A stretch of 64,000 nt of DNA, taken from contig CANTUV010000014.1 in the NCBI GenBank assembly GCA_947685225.1, positions 9,238,001-9,302,000 on the forward strand. Reading direction: 5' to 3'. The translations under genes and the position numbers were made by a program. The notes below the pieces were generated by a model. It was not told the origin of the DNA. It saw only the letters and a program-made list of their open reading frames with translations, and did no database searches. Positions 1-10,073 of the stretch are shown piece by piece. The stretch's first letter is position 1. Every line of letters starts with the position of its first letter. Source of the stretch: Garcia nutans. Its lineage: Eukaryota > Streptophyta > Magnoliopsida > Malpighiales > Euphorbiaceae.

Positions 1-325
1 TGGTTCTATTTTCAGTGTTGGTGACACGACCAGTGACACGTCCATGTCACTGAGCGTGTCATAGCTACTGTGATGTTGTAAAATTGACACGTTCAGTGAC
101 ACGCCCATGTCACTTAGCGTGTCATAGCTACTGTGTTGGAGGAGAATTAACATGTGCAGTGACACACCCATGTCACTGAGTGTGTTATAGCTACTATATT
201 GTTGTAGTATTTACACGTGCAGTGACACGCCCATATTATTGAGCGTGTCAAAGCTTCTGTGTTGTGGGTTTATGGCACGGTCATGGACACGCCCGTGTTG
301 TTGAGCATGTCATGTGTAGAGTTTG
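1..325. repeat. Tandem minisatellite, about 60-65 bp unit, about five copies
   Basis: Each unit contains a version of 'cagtgacacg.ccatgtcactgagcgtgtcatagctactgt'. Starts fall near 30, 90, 155, 215 and 275, and the last copy is the most diverged. Each unit is internally palindromic (GTGACACG against CATGTCAC and CGTGTCAT). It lies inside the LTR and is not coding. Confidence 0.75.
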
Positions 326-1325
326 CTCTAGATAATTCTTTTCCTTATTTTTCTTTGTGTATCACTTAGTGATTATTTATAATCACATTTGGTTTAGGCT
401 TTGAAGAGGCTTGAGTTATCCTAATCCAAGTGTTGAGGGATATCTTGGAAGAGGAGGTTGAAAGTGGTGTTTGTTGCTCTTAGAGGTAAGTACAAACTTT
501 GAATAATTATTTATATTTACTTGACATTGGGACTTAACACATTTGATTGAAAAAAATATGTTAAGTTACTACATGATTTGTACATGAATAATATGCTATG
601 ATTTGTATATTGTCACAAATGCATTATGTGTAATGTGGGCTTGGTGCAAAATATGATAATGATCCAAAATGTATGGATAATGCAAATTGTCTTATGTACA
701 TTAAAGATGGTATGTAAAGTCATTGATAATGACAATATTGATATAAGTGAGATATTTGAGGCGTTGTGCCTAATGTGATCATGAGAAAATGAGAAAGGAT
801 TCGATAATGAAATGAGATATATGGAAACATAATATAATGAATTGATATCGGTATAAATGAGAAATAAGAATAATTTGTGTGCCTAGTATGTTATTCAATT
901 TTTAGAGTTCTGGGTTTGGTGACATGCCTATGAATTGCCTATGGGCTAGACGTTGGGCGTCACTGTAAAAATGTTCTTGAGGTGAAATGATCGGATCGTA
1001 AGCCTCAAAAATAAATCCTTGAAGCTAGGCTGGGTAAAATGACCAGGTCGTAAACTCAGACCTAGTTGGATTAATCCATGGATATATTGCCTACGGGGCT
1101 AGACACAAGGTGTCATTATAGACCAAAGCAGTAACTCTCGAATTTGAATAGCATATTAGATCCTTTTTGGGCCCATGCTTGTATTTGCTTTTATATGAAT
1201 TATGAATTGTGGAATAATTGAGCAATTTATTAAGATATAATGTTATAATGTTATGAGATATGATATCCTTATGTGTTGCGCATTGGCATTGCATTTGAAC
1301 TATATTGTTATCAAAGTTTGTACCA

Positions 1326-1363
1326 CTAAGCTTCTGTCTTAGCGCGATTGTAGTTCATCGCGC
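1326..1363 (+). other. Conserved double stem-loop in LTR
   Basis: CTAAG (1326-1330) pairs with CTTAG (1338-1342). Directly after it GCGCG (1342-1346) pairs with CGCGC (1359-1363). The same pair of hairpins with different loop sequences lies at 21179-21215 in the other LTR copy. It may act in RNA 3' end formation or packaging; the role is inference. Confidence 0.55.
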
Positions 1364-1818
1364 AGGTAACAGGGTAGATCCGGTTGAGCCGGAGAGTTCA
1401 TCTTGACCGAGTCGAGTCTAGACTTGAAATTGTGAGAGCAGAGTTGATTGTTGGACATCAATATCAGAGACAAACTGCCAGCATGTATATATTTTATATT
1501 TTTGTACATATTAATTTCATGTATTTATGTATATTCCGCAAACTATTGAAAATGTTTTGGATAAACCTTTGGTAACGAAGTATATATATGTGTTTTAACA
1601 AGTATTATTTCATTTACTATTTATATGATATTAGATGAATATTTTAAGTTTATACAGATTTTATAAGTGAAGATTTGTTTAGTTAAAATAGTTGTGACAT
1701 TCTTGTATTCTCTATACGTATATTATATATATATCGGGTATATGTAGTGTATGTATATTGGGTATATGGGTGTTACACCGAGCTCTGGACTGAAAAAGTG
1801 GAAAAATAACTAAAGCAA

Positions 1819-2133
1819 ATGAAGGACTATCTCTCCATTGTGCAAGGATCGTTAGCAAAAGAGCAAGAAGCATTAATCGAACTTAAAGGGAAGATGGACA
1901 ATGAGATGGCCAAAAAGGAAGAGGCATTAAACGAGCTCAAGGACAGCATGGATGATCAAATAGCACAAGGGATTGTCAAGTTCTAAGAGCTCATTATTGC
2001 TGAACTAAAGAAACAATCTCCTAAAGGGGAGTTTGACTGGATTTTTGATGTCGACCTTGATCAAGTTCTTGATGAAACAATCAATGCTGATGATGAAGAG
2101 TTCGCAGCGCAAGACAAAGTTAGTAAAGATTAA
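1819..2133 (+). pseudogene. Coiled-coil ORF fragment, antisense to the adjacent Tat-type element
   Basis: An open frame from ATG 1819 runs 55 codons to a TAA at 1984-1986, then continues in the same frame for 48 more codons to TAA 2131-2133. The first part is a Glu/Lys/Leu-rich heptad-like helix with two related blocks (KEQEALIELKGKMD and KKEEALNELKDSMD). The second part is acidic (DVDLDQVLDE, ADDEEF). It lies beyond the integrase end of a minus-strand Tat-type element and points the opposite way. Grande elements of the Tat lineage carry an antisense gene between pol and the 3' LTR, and this fits that place. The alternative is an unrelated captured gene end. No start exon, domain or promoter was recognised. 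Confidence 0.4.
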
Positions 2134-2399
2134 AGCGAGACTCTTCTCTTTTTGTTGTGTAGGAAGGAGAGAAGAAGCTTGGTAAATTTTTGTTAATTGT
2201 AGAATATTTAATATATGTACTGGCACATATGTAAATTTTGAAATTTAAAAGAATATATTCAGCTGATCCTTTTATGTGATTTGAGTATTTAATTATTTGC
2301 ATATTTAGTTCGGTTCATACGTTGGTGAATAACCTATATTAAGCATAACATGCAACTACAAAACAAATATTATATTTAATTGAACAAGTATTGCAAGCT

Positions 2400-2675
2400 C
2401 AATGCACATGGTACTATGAGCTAGATTATAAATATTATGAAGTCGATATGCAAGGCATTGTGAGCTGTTCTGAGAATGATATAAGTTGTGTGCAAGGCAC
2501 TAAAAAACCATACAAGCTCGATGTGCAATATATTGTGAGTTATTTAGAAATGATATAAGCTTGGTGTGCAAGGCACTGTAAGCTATTTGAAAATAATACA
2601 AGCTCGGTGTGCAAGGCACTGTAAGCTATTTGAAAATAATACAAGCTCAGTGTACAAGGCACTGTGAGCTAAACT
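2400..2675. repeat. Tandem repeat, about 50-57 bp unit
   Basis: Four to five units contain 'gctcggtgtgcaaggcactg', then 'taagctatttgaaaataata' or similar. The last two complete copies, near 2565-2670, are almost identical and the upstream ones more diverged. It lies between the antisense ORF and the integrase end, a place where Tat-type elements often hold short satellites. Confidence 0.7.
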
Positions 2676-2859
2676 TAATGTTTGGTAATCACAAAAAACT
2701 TATAAAGGAACTCTGATAGTAAAGATTTTTATTTTTCATCACGCTCATAAGCATTAGATTACATGGAAAATGTAAGAGGAAACAGAAATACAAAAGCTTG
2801 CACCAAATTATTTTTCATCACCTGAATTTATTGAAAATATTTTCTCAAATTATAGGTGT

Positions 2860-3920
2860 TCTAGGTTCTTGGAATGTCTTTGTCAGCTGTAGTTTGTAAC
2901 TTGTATGCTCCTCCCTTCAAAACCTCAGTGACCCGATAGGGTCCTTCCCAGTTTGCTCCAAGTTTTCCAGATCCAACTTACCCCTATGTAAAAATGGTTC
3001 TTCTCAAAATCAAATCTCCTTTGATTAATTATTTGGGATGAACTCTTTTGTTATAAAAATTGGCTACTTGATTTTTATAAGCTTCAGCTCTAATCCCAAC
3101 TTGTTCTCTCTTAAATTCCAACATGTCAAAGTTATACCTAGAATCTTATTCCTGCTCTTCTGAAAAATTAAGGACTCTGACTAAGGGAACTATAATTTCT
3201 ATTGGGATAACTACTTTGGTACCATAAGTCAATGCAAAGGGAGTTTCTCCACTGGAAGTTCGAGGAGAAGTATAATATGCCCACAAGACATTATACAATT
3301 CTTTTGTCCATAAACCTTTGGCTTCGTCAAGTCTTTTCTTCAATTCCATCAAAATTTTTTGATTTGTGACCTCTACTTGGCCATTAATCTGAGGATGGTA
3401 AACTTAAGTGAACCGGAGGTCAATCTTAAGCTCCATACAATATTCTCTGAACTGCTTGCAATCAAACTATTTGTCATTGTCAGTAATCAATGTGTGAGGG
3501 ATGCCAAATCTCGTAATGATCACTTTTTTTTAAAGAACTTAATGATTGCTACTAGAGTGATTGAGGCCAGAGGCTCCGCCTCAACCCATTTGGTGAAGAG
3601 GTTAACTACAGCAACTAAAAACTTTCTTTGAGCTATAGCTAGGGGAAAGGGACCCAAGATGTCAATCCCCCACTGAGCGAACAACTATAGATTTCGGATA
3701 GGCCTCTGTTCAACAATAGATTGATGTTCTAAGTTGGCATACTTTTGGCATTTTTTGCACTTTTCAACTAAAATTTTTGCATCAACATTCATGAATGGCC
3801 AAAAATAGCCTTATCTCAATGCTTTCTGAGCTATTGCCTAAGCTCGTTTATGGGCACCACATATTCCTCCATGAATTTCCCTCAATAAATAGTCACCTTC
3901 TTCTTTAGAGACACATTTGC
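2860..3920 (-). pseudogene. Integrase remnant of the Tat-type element
   Basis: The minus strand encodes the end of the integrase core and the C-terminal region. The catalytic-Glu block YHPQINGQVEVTNQ is at about 3360-3405, just after an in-frame TAA. It is followed by the ORF at 3146-3352 with LWTKELYNVLWAYYTSPRTS, then GETPFALTYG and VIPIEI, motifs typical of plant gypsy integrases. The C-terminal part (about 2870-3140) continues with a further stop. The 3360-3920 stretch holds the degenerate core and zinc-binding region. The open plus-strand frame at 3359-3631 is only its shadow. Confidence 0.8.
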
Positions 3921-3921
3921 T

Positions 3922-4860
3922 CTATGGATGGGAGAATGATCTCCTGTACAATAACTCTTCATGAATGGTGTACAAACTGGACCTTCTAATAATCTTTTTA
4001 GCTTCCACCGAATCCTCTAGCAATTCACCAAGGTCAAGAAATTTATAAATTGGAAGTCTCCAGTCCTCCATTGGTTCCACTATCATGATTAATGAAATTT
4101 CATAGCTCGAGTTATGAATTATCTCAAACAGCACTCCTTATTCAAGGACTCTTTCCTTAGTGGCAGCGGCTTTAGCCAACTTGTCAACATGTTCTTTCTC
4201 TGCATGCACAATCTAATGGAACTCCCATACACAACCAACCTTTTGAAGAGTTGTCAAAAGATATGATATGTGCTCCTTGTATCGCACCATGTTCGGTTCC
4301 TTTGCTTCATATTTGTCAGTCAACTGACTAACTTCTAATTGAGAATCAAAATATATTTGCAAACTTTCTGGTCAAACTTCTAAACTAAGTCTCAACCCAA
4401 GGCAGACAGGTTCATATTCGACTACATTATTTAAAGCTGGAAAATTAAGCTTTGCTGCATATCTGATTTGTATTTTTCCCGGCATTCGAAGGATTACTCC
4501 AATACCAACCCCATCTGTGCCTGAAGCCCCATCTACATTAAGAGCCCATGATTTTTTAGATATTGACTGTGAAGGGTGTTCATAGAGCTCCGTGATAAAA
4601 TTCGCCAAGATTTGTGCTTTTATAGCTCGCCTAGGCTCATATCTGATATCAAATCTACCCAACCATGCTGCCCATTTTGTAAGATGCCTTGAAGTTTTTG
4701 GTCGCTGAAGAATTTTCTTTAAGGAGCTAGTTCTCACAATGATGGTATGTGCATTAAAGTACAGAAGAAGCCTTTATGAATCAGACCATAAAGCTAGGGC
4801 TAATTTTATGACGATAAGTAACTCAATTCAGCCCCTTTTAGGATATGGCTGGCATAATAA
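3922..4860 (-). pseudogene. RT RNase H end plus second RNase H domain of the Tat-type element
   Basis: On the minus strand, 4860-4740 reads YYASHILKGAELSY with stops, the usual start of the gypsy RNase H tail. The open frame 4737-4372 then reads LKKILQRPKTSRHLTKWA and DIRYEPRRAIKAQILANFI, the end of RT RNase H. Next comes WALNVDGASGTDGVGIGVIL, which carries the DGA/G motif of the additional RNase H domain found in Tat elements. Frame 4134-3922 (EDWRLPIYKFLDLGEL...) is the linker before integrase. The reading is interrupted by stops between these blocks. Confidence 0.8.
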
Positions 4861-4869
4861 ATAGGGTAT

Positions 4870-5950
4870 TTTAAAATTCACTTTTGAATTTGGCCCACTG
4901 CTTCATTAAACCTATCAACATATTGTCGTAATGTCTCTTTGGGTTTCTGCACAACTTTGAACAAGTCTACCGAAGTTTGGCCAGGGTCGATGGAAGCCAC
5001 AAATTTATTTATGAAAAGTTCAGTGAATTGGCCAAAACTGTAAATGGAGTTCAGTTCTAAATTCTTGTACCATGTCTATGAATTACCAATGAGAGTCTTC
5101 GGGAATAGTTTACATAAAACAACATCCGAAGTTATGTATAGCAGGGTAGTGTTGTAAAAACTATCAACATGTGAGCGAGGATCCATTGTTATGTTGAACT
5201 CCTTTAGCTTTGGCACATGAAAACTCGGATAAACCTCATTTAAATTTGTTTGGACAAGGGTGAACGAAAAGTAATGTCATATTGCAGGGTTGTACCCCTG
5301 CATATGCATTTTATTTTTTTTATCAACCAAAGCACTAACATCTGCTGATGTCATCATGGCTTCTTTTCTTTTGGAATAAACTAGTGTATGCGATGTTGAA
5401 TGTTCAGGTGAATAATGCTTTCTCCGAACCTCCTATTTTGATTCATGGGATATATCATATTGCTGCTGAGGTTCATAGTCATATTGTGGTAAATTATAAG
5501 GGAGAGGTGTCTAATGAGTAGGTGGATGTGGAGTTTGATATGTTAGAGGAGGAGGTTCATGTTCTGATAATGTAGGTTACTGTGGATTTCTAGTAACTTA
5601 TCCAAAAACTGCAATGAAATCTTTGAGTGTGGATGTGGGCTCCCTGATTGCTTGTTCAAATGGATTTGGGTATTGTAACATTATAGAGGTCATTTGTGCT
5701 ATTGGAACAAATGGCAGAGAAAGCTCAACAGGGACTACTTCCATTATGGCAGCAGATGATACATGAAGAGAGGTTTCGAAGGGAATTATTCAATTTAGGA
5801 ATTATGTGTTGTGTTTTGAGCTGTTGGACATTGGAGTGTTTATAGGGGTGGGGTAGTCTATTAGGAGTTTTAGTTGAATTATGTGAATCATGAATTAAAT
5901 CTTGAGTCCTCTTATCCATTTCGAAAATCAGTCAGTCCACGCTCACTGTA
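4870..5950 (-). pseudogene. gag remnant of the Tat-type element
   Basis: The minus strand at about 5230-4875 encodes a retrotransposon gag domain: MDPRSHVDSFYNTTLLYITS, an in-frame TAG after KTLIGNS, then FTELFINKFVAS and KPKETLRQYVDRFNEAVGQI. Upstream sequence to about 5950 would be the low-complexity N-terminal part, and several stops are present. The gag end is followed almost directly by RNase H sequence (junction about 4845-4870), which shows an internal deletion removing protease and most of RT. Confidence 0.75.
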
Positions 5951-6029
5951 CCACTGATGAAGGGATGGACTTCAATGACTCCAATCTAAGTTCGAATTTG
6001 ATGTGCCACACCTCTTGGGCCTGCAAAAT

Positions 6030-6460
6030 CAAGAAAAATGATCAGGCTCCAGTGGGGAGTCTCCGATGCTTAAGCCAATAATTATAAACAGCTGAACTAT
6101 ATGGTATTAAAGAACAGTAATGTTTGAACCTCTTACCTGTGAAGGTCTATACCTATTTATAGTTGGAAAGTGGAGATAACTTTTGCAAATGTCAGTGAAT
6201 TTTTAGGGAGTGTCGACGTAGTAGGCAGATTTTTTGAATGTGTCGGTATAGTACTATCACATCAAAGTGTATTTTATCATAATTCGGCTGTAGAGTTCGG
6301 ATTTATCTACAGTACCGCAATATAACTTCAGTCCAATTGAATAGTTCGGTCATGGAGTTAGAATTTATTTACAACATCAGTAATAAAATCAACTTTGGGC
6401 TATATCTCTATATATTTCATATTTCTAAGCATTAAAAATACAATGACTTGTAACTACTAT
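6030..6460 (-). promoter_or_regulatory. Probable LTR promoter remnant of the Tat-type element
   Basis: On the minus strand a TATA box (CTATAAATAG, 6162-6153) precedes the gag relic. About 80 bases further on is 'ggcttaagcatcggaga' (near 6079), resembling the 'cttgagcgtcggag' block of Tat-type LTRs. No clear LTR start, second LTR or primer binding site was found, so the limits are approximate. Confidence 0.4.
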
Positions 6461-8019
6461 TCTGTTAACGCTAGCCGCTTTCTTTCTTTTTTTTTGAATT
6501 TTTATACGTTTTTTTTTTCTTTTAATTTGAGATGTTATTGTCGTCAGTTTATTAATAGGTGACAACCCCGTTTATTTTTTTTTTCATTTTTCTTTCTCAT
6601 CTACTTGTCCTCTTTTTAGCTTTTTATTTTAGTTTATTGTCAAAATAATTTTCAAATCAATATATATCTAAAATTAAGTGTTTATTCTTATTTTCTTATT
6701 TCCTTATCTTTAATTTTTGTGCTAATCTCTTTTTAATTTTGTGTATTTTTTATTTATGGCTTGTTCTAAAAATAATTTTCAGATCAATATTGATATAAAA
6801 TTTAGTGTTTTCTCTTATTTTTGTGTTTTCTTTATCTTTTATAATAAAACTAAATGCAATGTAAGTTTTTGTTATGGAGTTTTATCTTTCCTTATTTGAA
6901 AATTATATGCCTTCTTCAAATATAAATTTGTCATTTTCTACTGAAAGTTTTTTTTCTCTAAAAAATGTTGTTTTTCTTTCTCAAATAAATATGTCATTCT
7001 CATGTAGAATTTGATAGAATCTTATCAAAAACTAAATTGCCCATGATATGTTATCATTACCTATTATTTACATTGAATAAGTTTAAAGAAATATAATAAT
7101 TTTATTAATTATGTATATCTTGTACACTTTAAAATTATATAATTTTATTTGTAATCTATAGACATAATTTTAAACTATCAATAAATTTGTTTTACATTAA
7201 AAAAAAAATAAGATGACTCGTTCAAAAGGTTACATATTCGCATTTTTGAACAGAGATATAGCATTGTGACTTGTTTCAATACTTACTACTTACACAAACA
7301 ACACCTGCTTATAATGATTCCAAAATATGCACGTGCCACTAGCACTTTGTCATAGTTCTGCCATAATTGAAACTCAAGTTGAGAAATTTAATAGCCTAAA
7401 AATAATTAAAAAGAAAATAAAATAAAAAGATATATATCCTACCTCTCAACTCTCTTCTTCCATGTATAATTAAGTTTCATTATTATGCTTATATGGAAAG
7501 AAGTAATTTATATGATTAAGCATACATTTATTCATTTATTTTTATCTTCATTATAAAGAAGCAAAATCAATTATTAAGTAATAGCCCCACATATTAATTA
7601 CGATATGGTTGGAAGAGTTCAAATCTTGAGCAAAATTGTGGGGAAATTAAGATGCATGCCTTTTCCAAATTAAATTTACTAATCTTCGGGGCATGTGTTA
7701 CATCATATAAAAATACAACACAAATATGGATATGGAAATAATTTCATATTTTATAATTTTTAAGAAATATAATGAGTTCATATAAGAAAATGAATCCAAT
7801 TAACGTAATTTGAACTATTTTAGATTTCAAAACTCAATTTATTATAAGTTTGATATATCTCATTTTTATTTGATATCTTAAAATTTAGAAGTTTTAACAG
7901 TGTGATTGATTTATTTTAATAAAATTAGATAAATCTTTATTAATATAGAAAAATAACGGTATCATGAGTATTTTCAATGAATTCATTAATATCATGAGGA
8001 TGCTAATTCGAATCTCATT

Positions 8020-8077
<58 letters not shown>

Positions 8078-8798
8078 GGCAGTTTTGAGTTATTTATAGA
8101 TGAACCAATAGTATGAGGTTGGCAAAGAAAACCTATTGACGTTATGAGAGTGAAGTCCCACACTATAATTATCAAGTGATGAGTTAAGTGATACGGCAAC
8201 AAAGGAAGGTTCCATGAAACGATAATTGATCAAAGTTCATCCCACACTACCCACCACCATAATCACTATGTACACTCCAACGGAAACAACCAATAACCCT
8301 ACAGGCCCTTACAAAAAAGTTCACTATATATCAATGACAAAATTAAAAACATTAATGATTATACATTTAAAAAGAAATCAATGAATTCGAGGCTATGATT
8401 TAAGTGTGAAAATCAAAATTGAAGTGTGGAGAGAAGCATATTCAACGCAAATTTGTTATTCAACTAACTGTGTGTGTATCAACTAACTGTATATATATAT
8501 ATATATATTGAAAAGATAATAATGTTGGGGAAACCCTAAATCCCTTATAGTCAAAATCCATCGTATTAAATCATCTATAAATATAAATTAAATATGCAAA
8601 AGCGTATTTGAATTCATATTTTCATAAAATCTTTGAGTTTTGAGTCTTGTAATTTTTTATCTTCCAAACTAATATGTATAAATTTTATTAGAATGATTTC
8701 ACTTTTTTAATGATGGATTATCATAATATATATATATATATAATTTGAGGACCATAATCCCTAATTATAACAGTATATATTTTCCTTATTTCTAATTA
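6461..8798. other. AT-rich intergenic DNA, no gene seen
   Basis: T-rich and A-rich tracts with no sustained coding signal. It holds a trinucleotide microsatellite at about 8020-8075 and short (TA)n runs near 8492 and 8733. The minus-strand frame at 7894-8202 exists only because the microsatellite translates as poly-isoleucine. Confidence 0.7.
8020..8075. repeat. (ATA)n microsatellite
   Basis: Uninterrupted ATA/TAA units, about 18 copies, ending at 'aaaaggcag'. Confidence 0.95.
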
Positions 8799-10073
8799 GC
8801 TTAATTTCTCTCATAATTCCTGAACTTATAACATTATATCATTAATGTCCTTAAATTTTAATTTATTACTTTAAAATCTTAAAATTTATATTATTGTAAT
8901 ATTTTAATTTTTCTATTAATTTCCTATCTGGTCTTCCTAATGAAAAATTGATGAGGTGTCATATAACGTCGCATCAGCTCCCATCATTCTATTAAATACT
9001 GATGTGGCATATGACGTGTGTACCACATCAGCATCTTCTTCCTATGATAACTATAATTATTAATATAATTTATAATATTTATTAATAAAATAATTTGTAA
9101 TATATATTATTAATATCAGATGTTTTTATTAATATATTATTATAAATAATTACAATATATTATAATTATTAAATAAATATATATTCATAATATATATTTA
9201 TAATATATATATTTACTAATAATTTACAATATATTTTATAATATATATTTAATAAAATAATTATTAAATTATATTAATAATTTACATTATAAATTACTTT
9301 ATTAATAATAAATATATTAATAAAATAATTTATAATGTATTTTATTAATGTAATTTAATAATTTATAAATTATATGTTATTTTATTAAATATATAATATA
9401 AAATATATTGTAAATTATTAGTAGATATATATTATAAATATATATTATTAATATAATACATATTTATATATTTATATATAAATTATTAATAAATATATAA
9501 TAATAATATTGTTAATATAATTTAATAATTTATACATATTAATAATAAAATATACATATTTATTAATAATTATAATATATTATAATTATTTATAGTAATA
9601 TATTAATGATATATTATTATTATAATAATATATTATTAATAATATATAAATTATTAAATTATATTAATAATTATTATTATTATATATTTATTAATAGCTT
9701 TAACATAAATATATATATAAACATATATTATATTAATAACATATTTTTATTAATAATTTATAATACATTTTACAATACATATTTAATAAAATAATTTATA
9801 AATTATTAAATTTTATTAATAATATATTATAAATTATTTTATTAATAAATATTATAAATTATAAATTATTTTAATAATTATAATTGGCATGAGAAGAAGA
9901 TGCTGATGTGGCATCGTCTATATCAGTTTTATGTTATAGGAATGGATGGAGATTTAACAGGAAGATCACAATGTTATAACGGTACAAGTTCAAGAATTTT
10001 AAAATGACAAATTGAAGTTTAAGGATAATAACACTATAATAGTATAAGTATAGGGACTATGAATAAAATTAAG
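8799..10073. mobile_element. Non-autonomous inverted-repeat element with AT core
   Basis: The two ends are imperfect inverted repeats of about 230-250 bp. 'gcttaatt...cataattcctgaacttataa' at the left answers 'tgcttaattttattcatagt' read in from the right. Both arms also carry 'cacatcagcatcttctt' facing inwards (about 9031 and the complement at about 9893). Between the arms lies about 0.85 kb made almost only of A and T. No transposase is present. The structure resembles a large MITE or a foldback element. No clear target duplication could be fixed, so the superfamily is not assigned. Confidence 0.55.

Larger units (their letters stand above)
1..1777 (+). mobile_element. 3' part of a gypsy-type LTR, truncated by window start
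   Basis: The segment ends in GTGTTACA at 1777, the same terminus as the solo LTR at 18642-21558. The two also share internal blocks: 'gagttctgggtttgg' near 905 and 20401, 'tatagaccaaagcagtaact' near 1117 and 20681, and a double stem-loop near 1326 and 21179. Orientation is plus, judged from the TGT...ACA ends of the complete copy. The left end lies outside the window, so its target duplication cannot be checked, and no coding sequence of this family follows it. It may be a solo LTR or the end of a larger element. Termini of the TGTAA...TTACA kind are common in Tekay/Del chromoviruses, but that lineage call is inference. Confidence 0.7.
2850..6460 (-). mobile_element. Decayed Tat-lineage Ty3/gypsy retrotransposon with RT deletion
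   Basis: Read on the minus strand from 6460 downwards, the order is LTR/promoter remnant, gag, RNase H end of RT, a second RNase H domain, and integrase. A second RNase H after pol RNase H is a hallmark of the Tat (Grande/Ogre/Retand) lineage. Most of the protease and reverse transcriptase is missing, because gag sequence is followed within about 30 bases by the C-terminal part of the RT RNase H. Stops and frameshifts are frequent. No matching LTR pair was found, so the outer limits are approximate. Confidence 0.75.

Noticed and set aside
3359..3631. Plus-strand open frame of 90 codons
   Set aside because: It is the antisense shadow of the Tat-type integrase; the minus strand carries the YHPQ.NGQVEVTN block and its continuation.
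7894..8202. Minus-strand frame with poly-isoleucine
   Set aside because: It is created by translating a trinucleotide microsatellite; no homology or conserved start.
9606..9794. Plus-strand frame rich in Ile, Tyr and Asn
   Set aside because: It lies in an almost pure A/T core of an inverted-repeat element; composition alone explains it.
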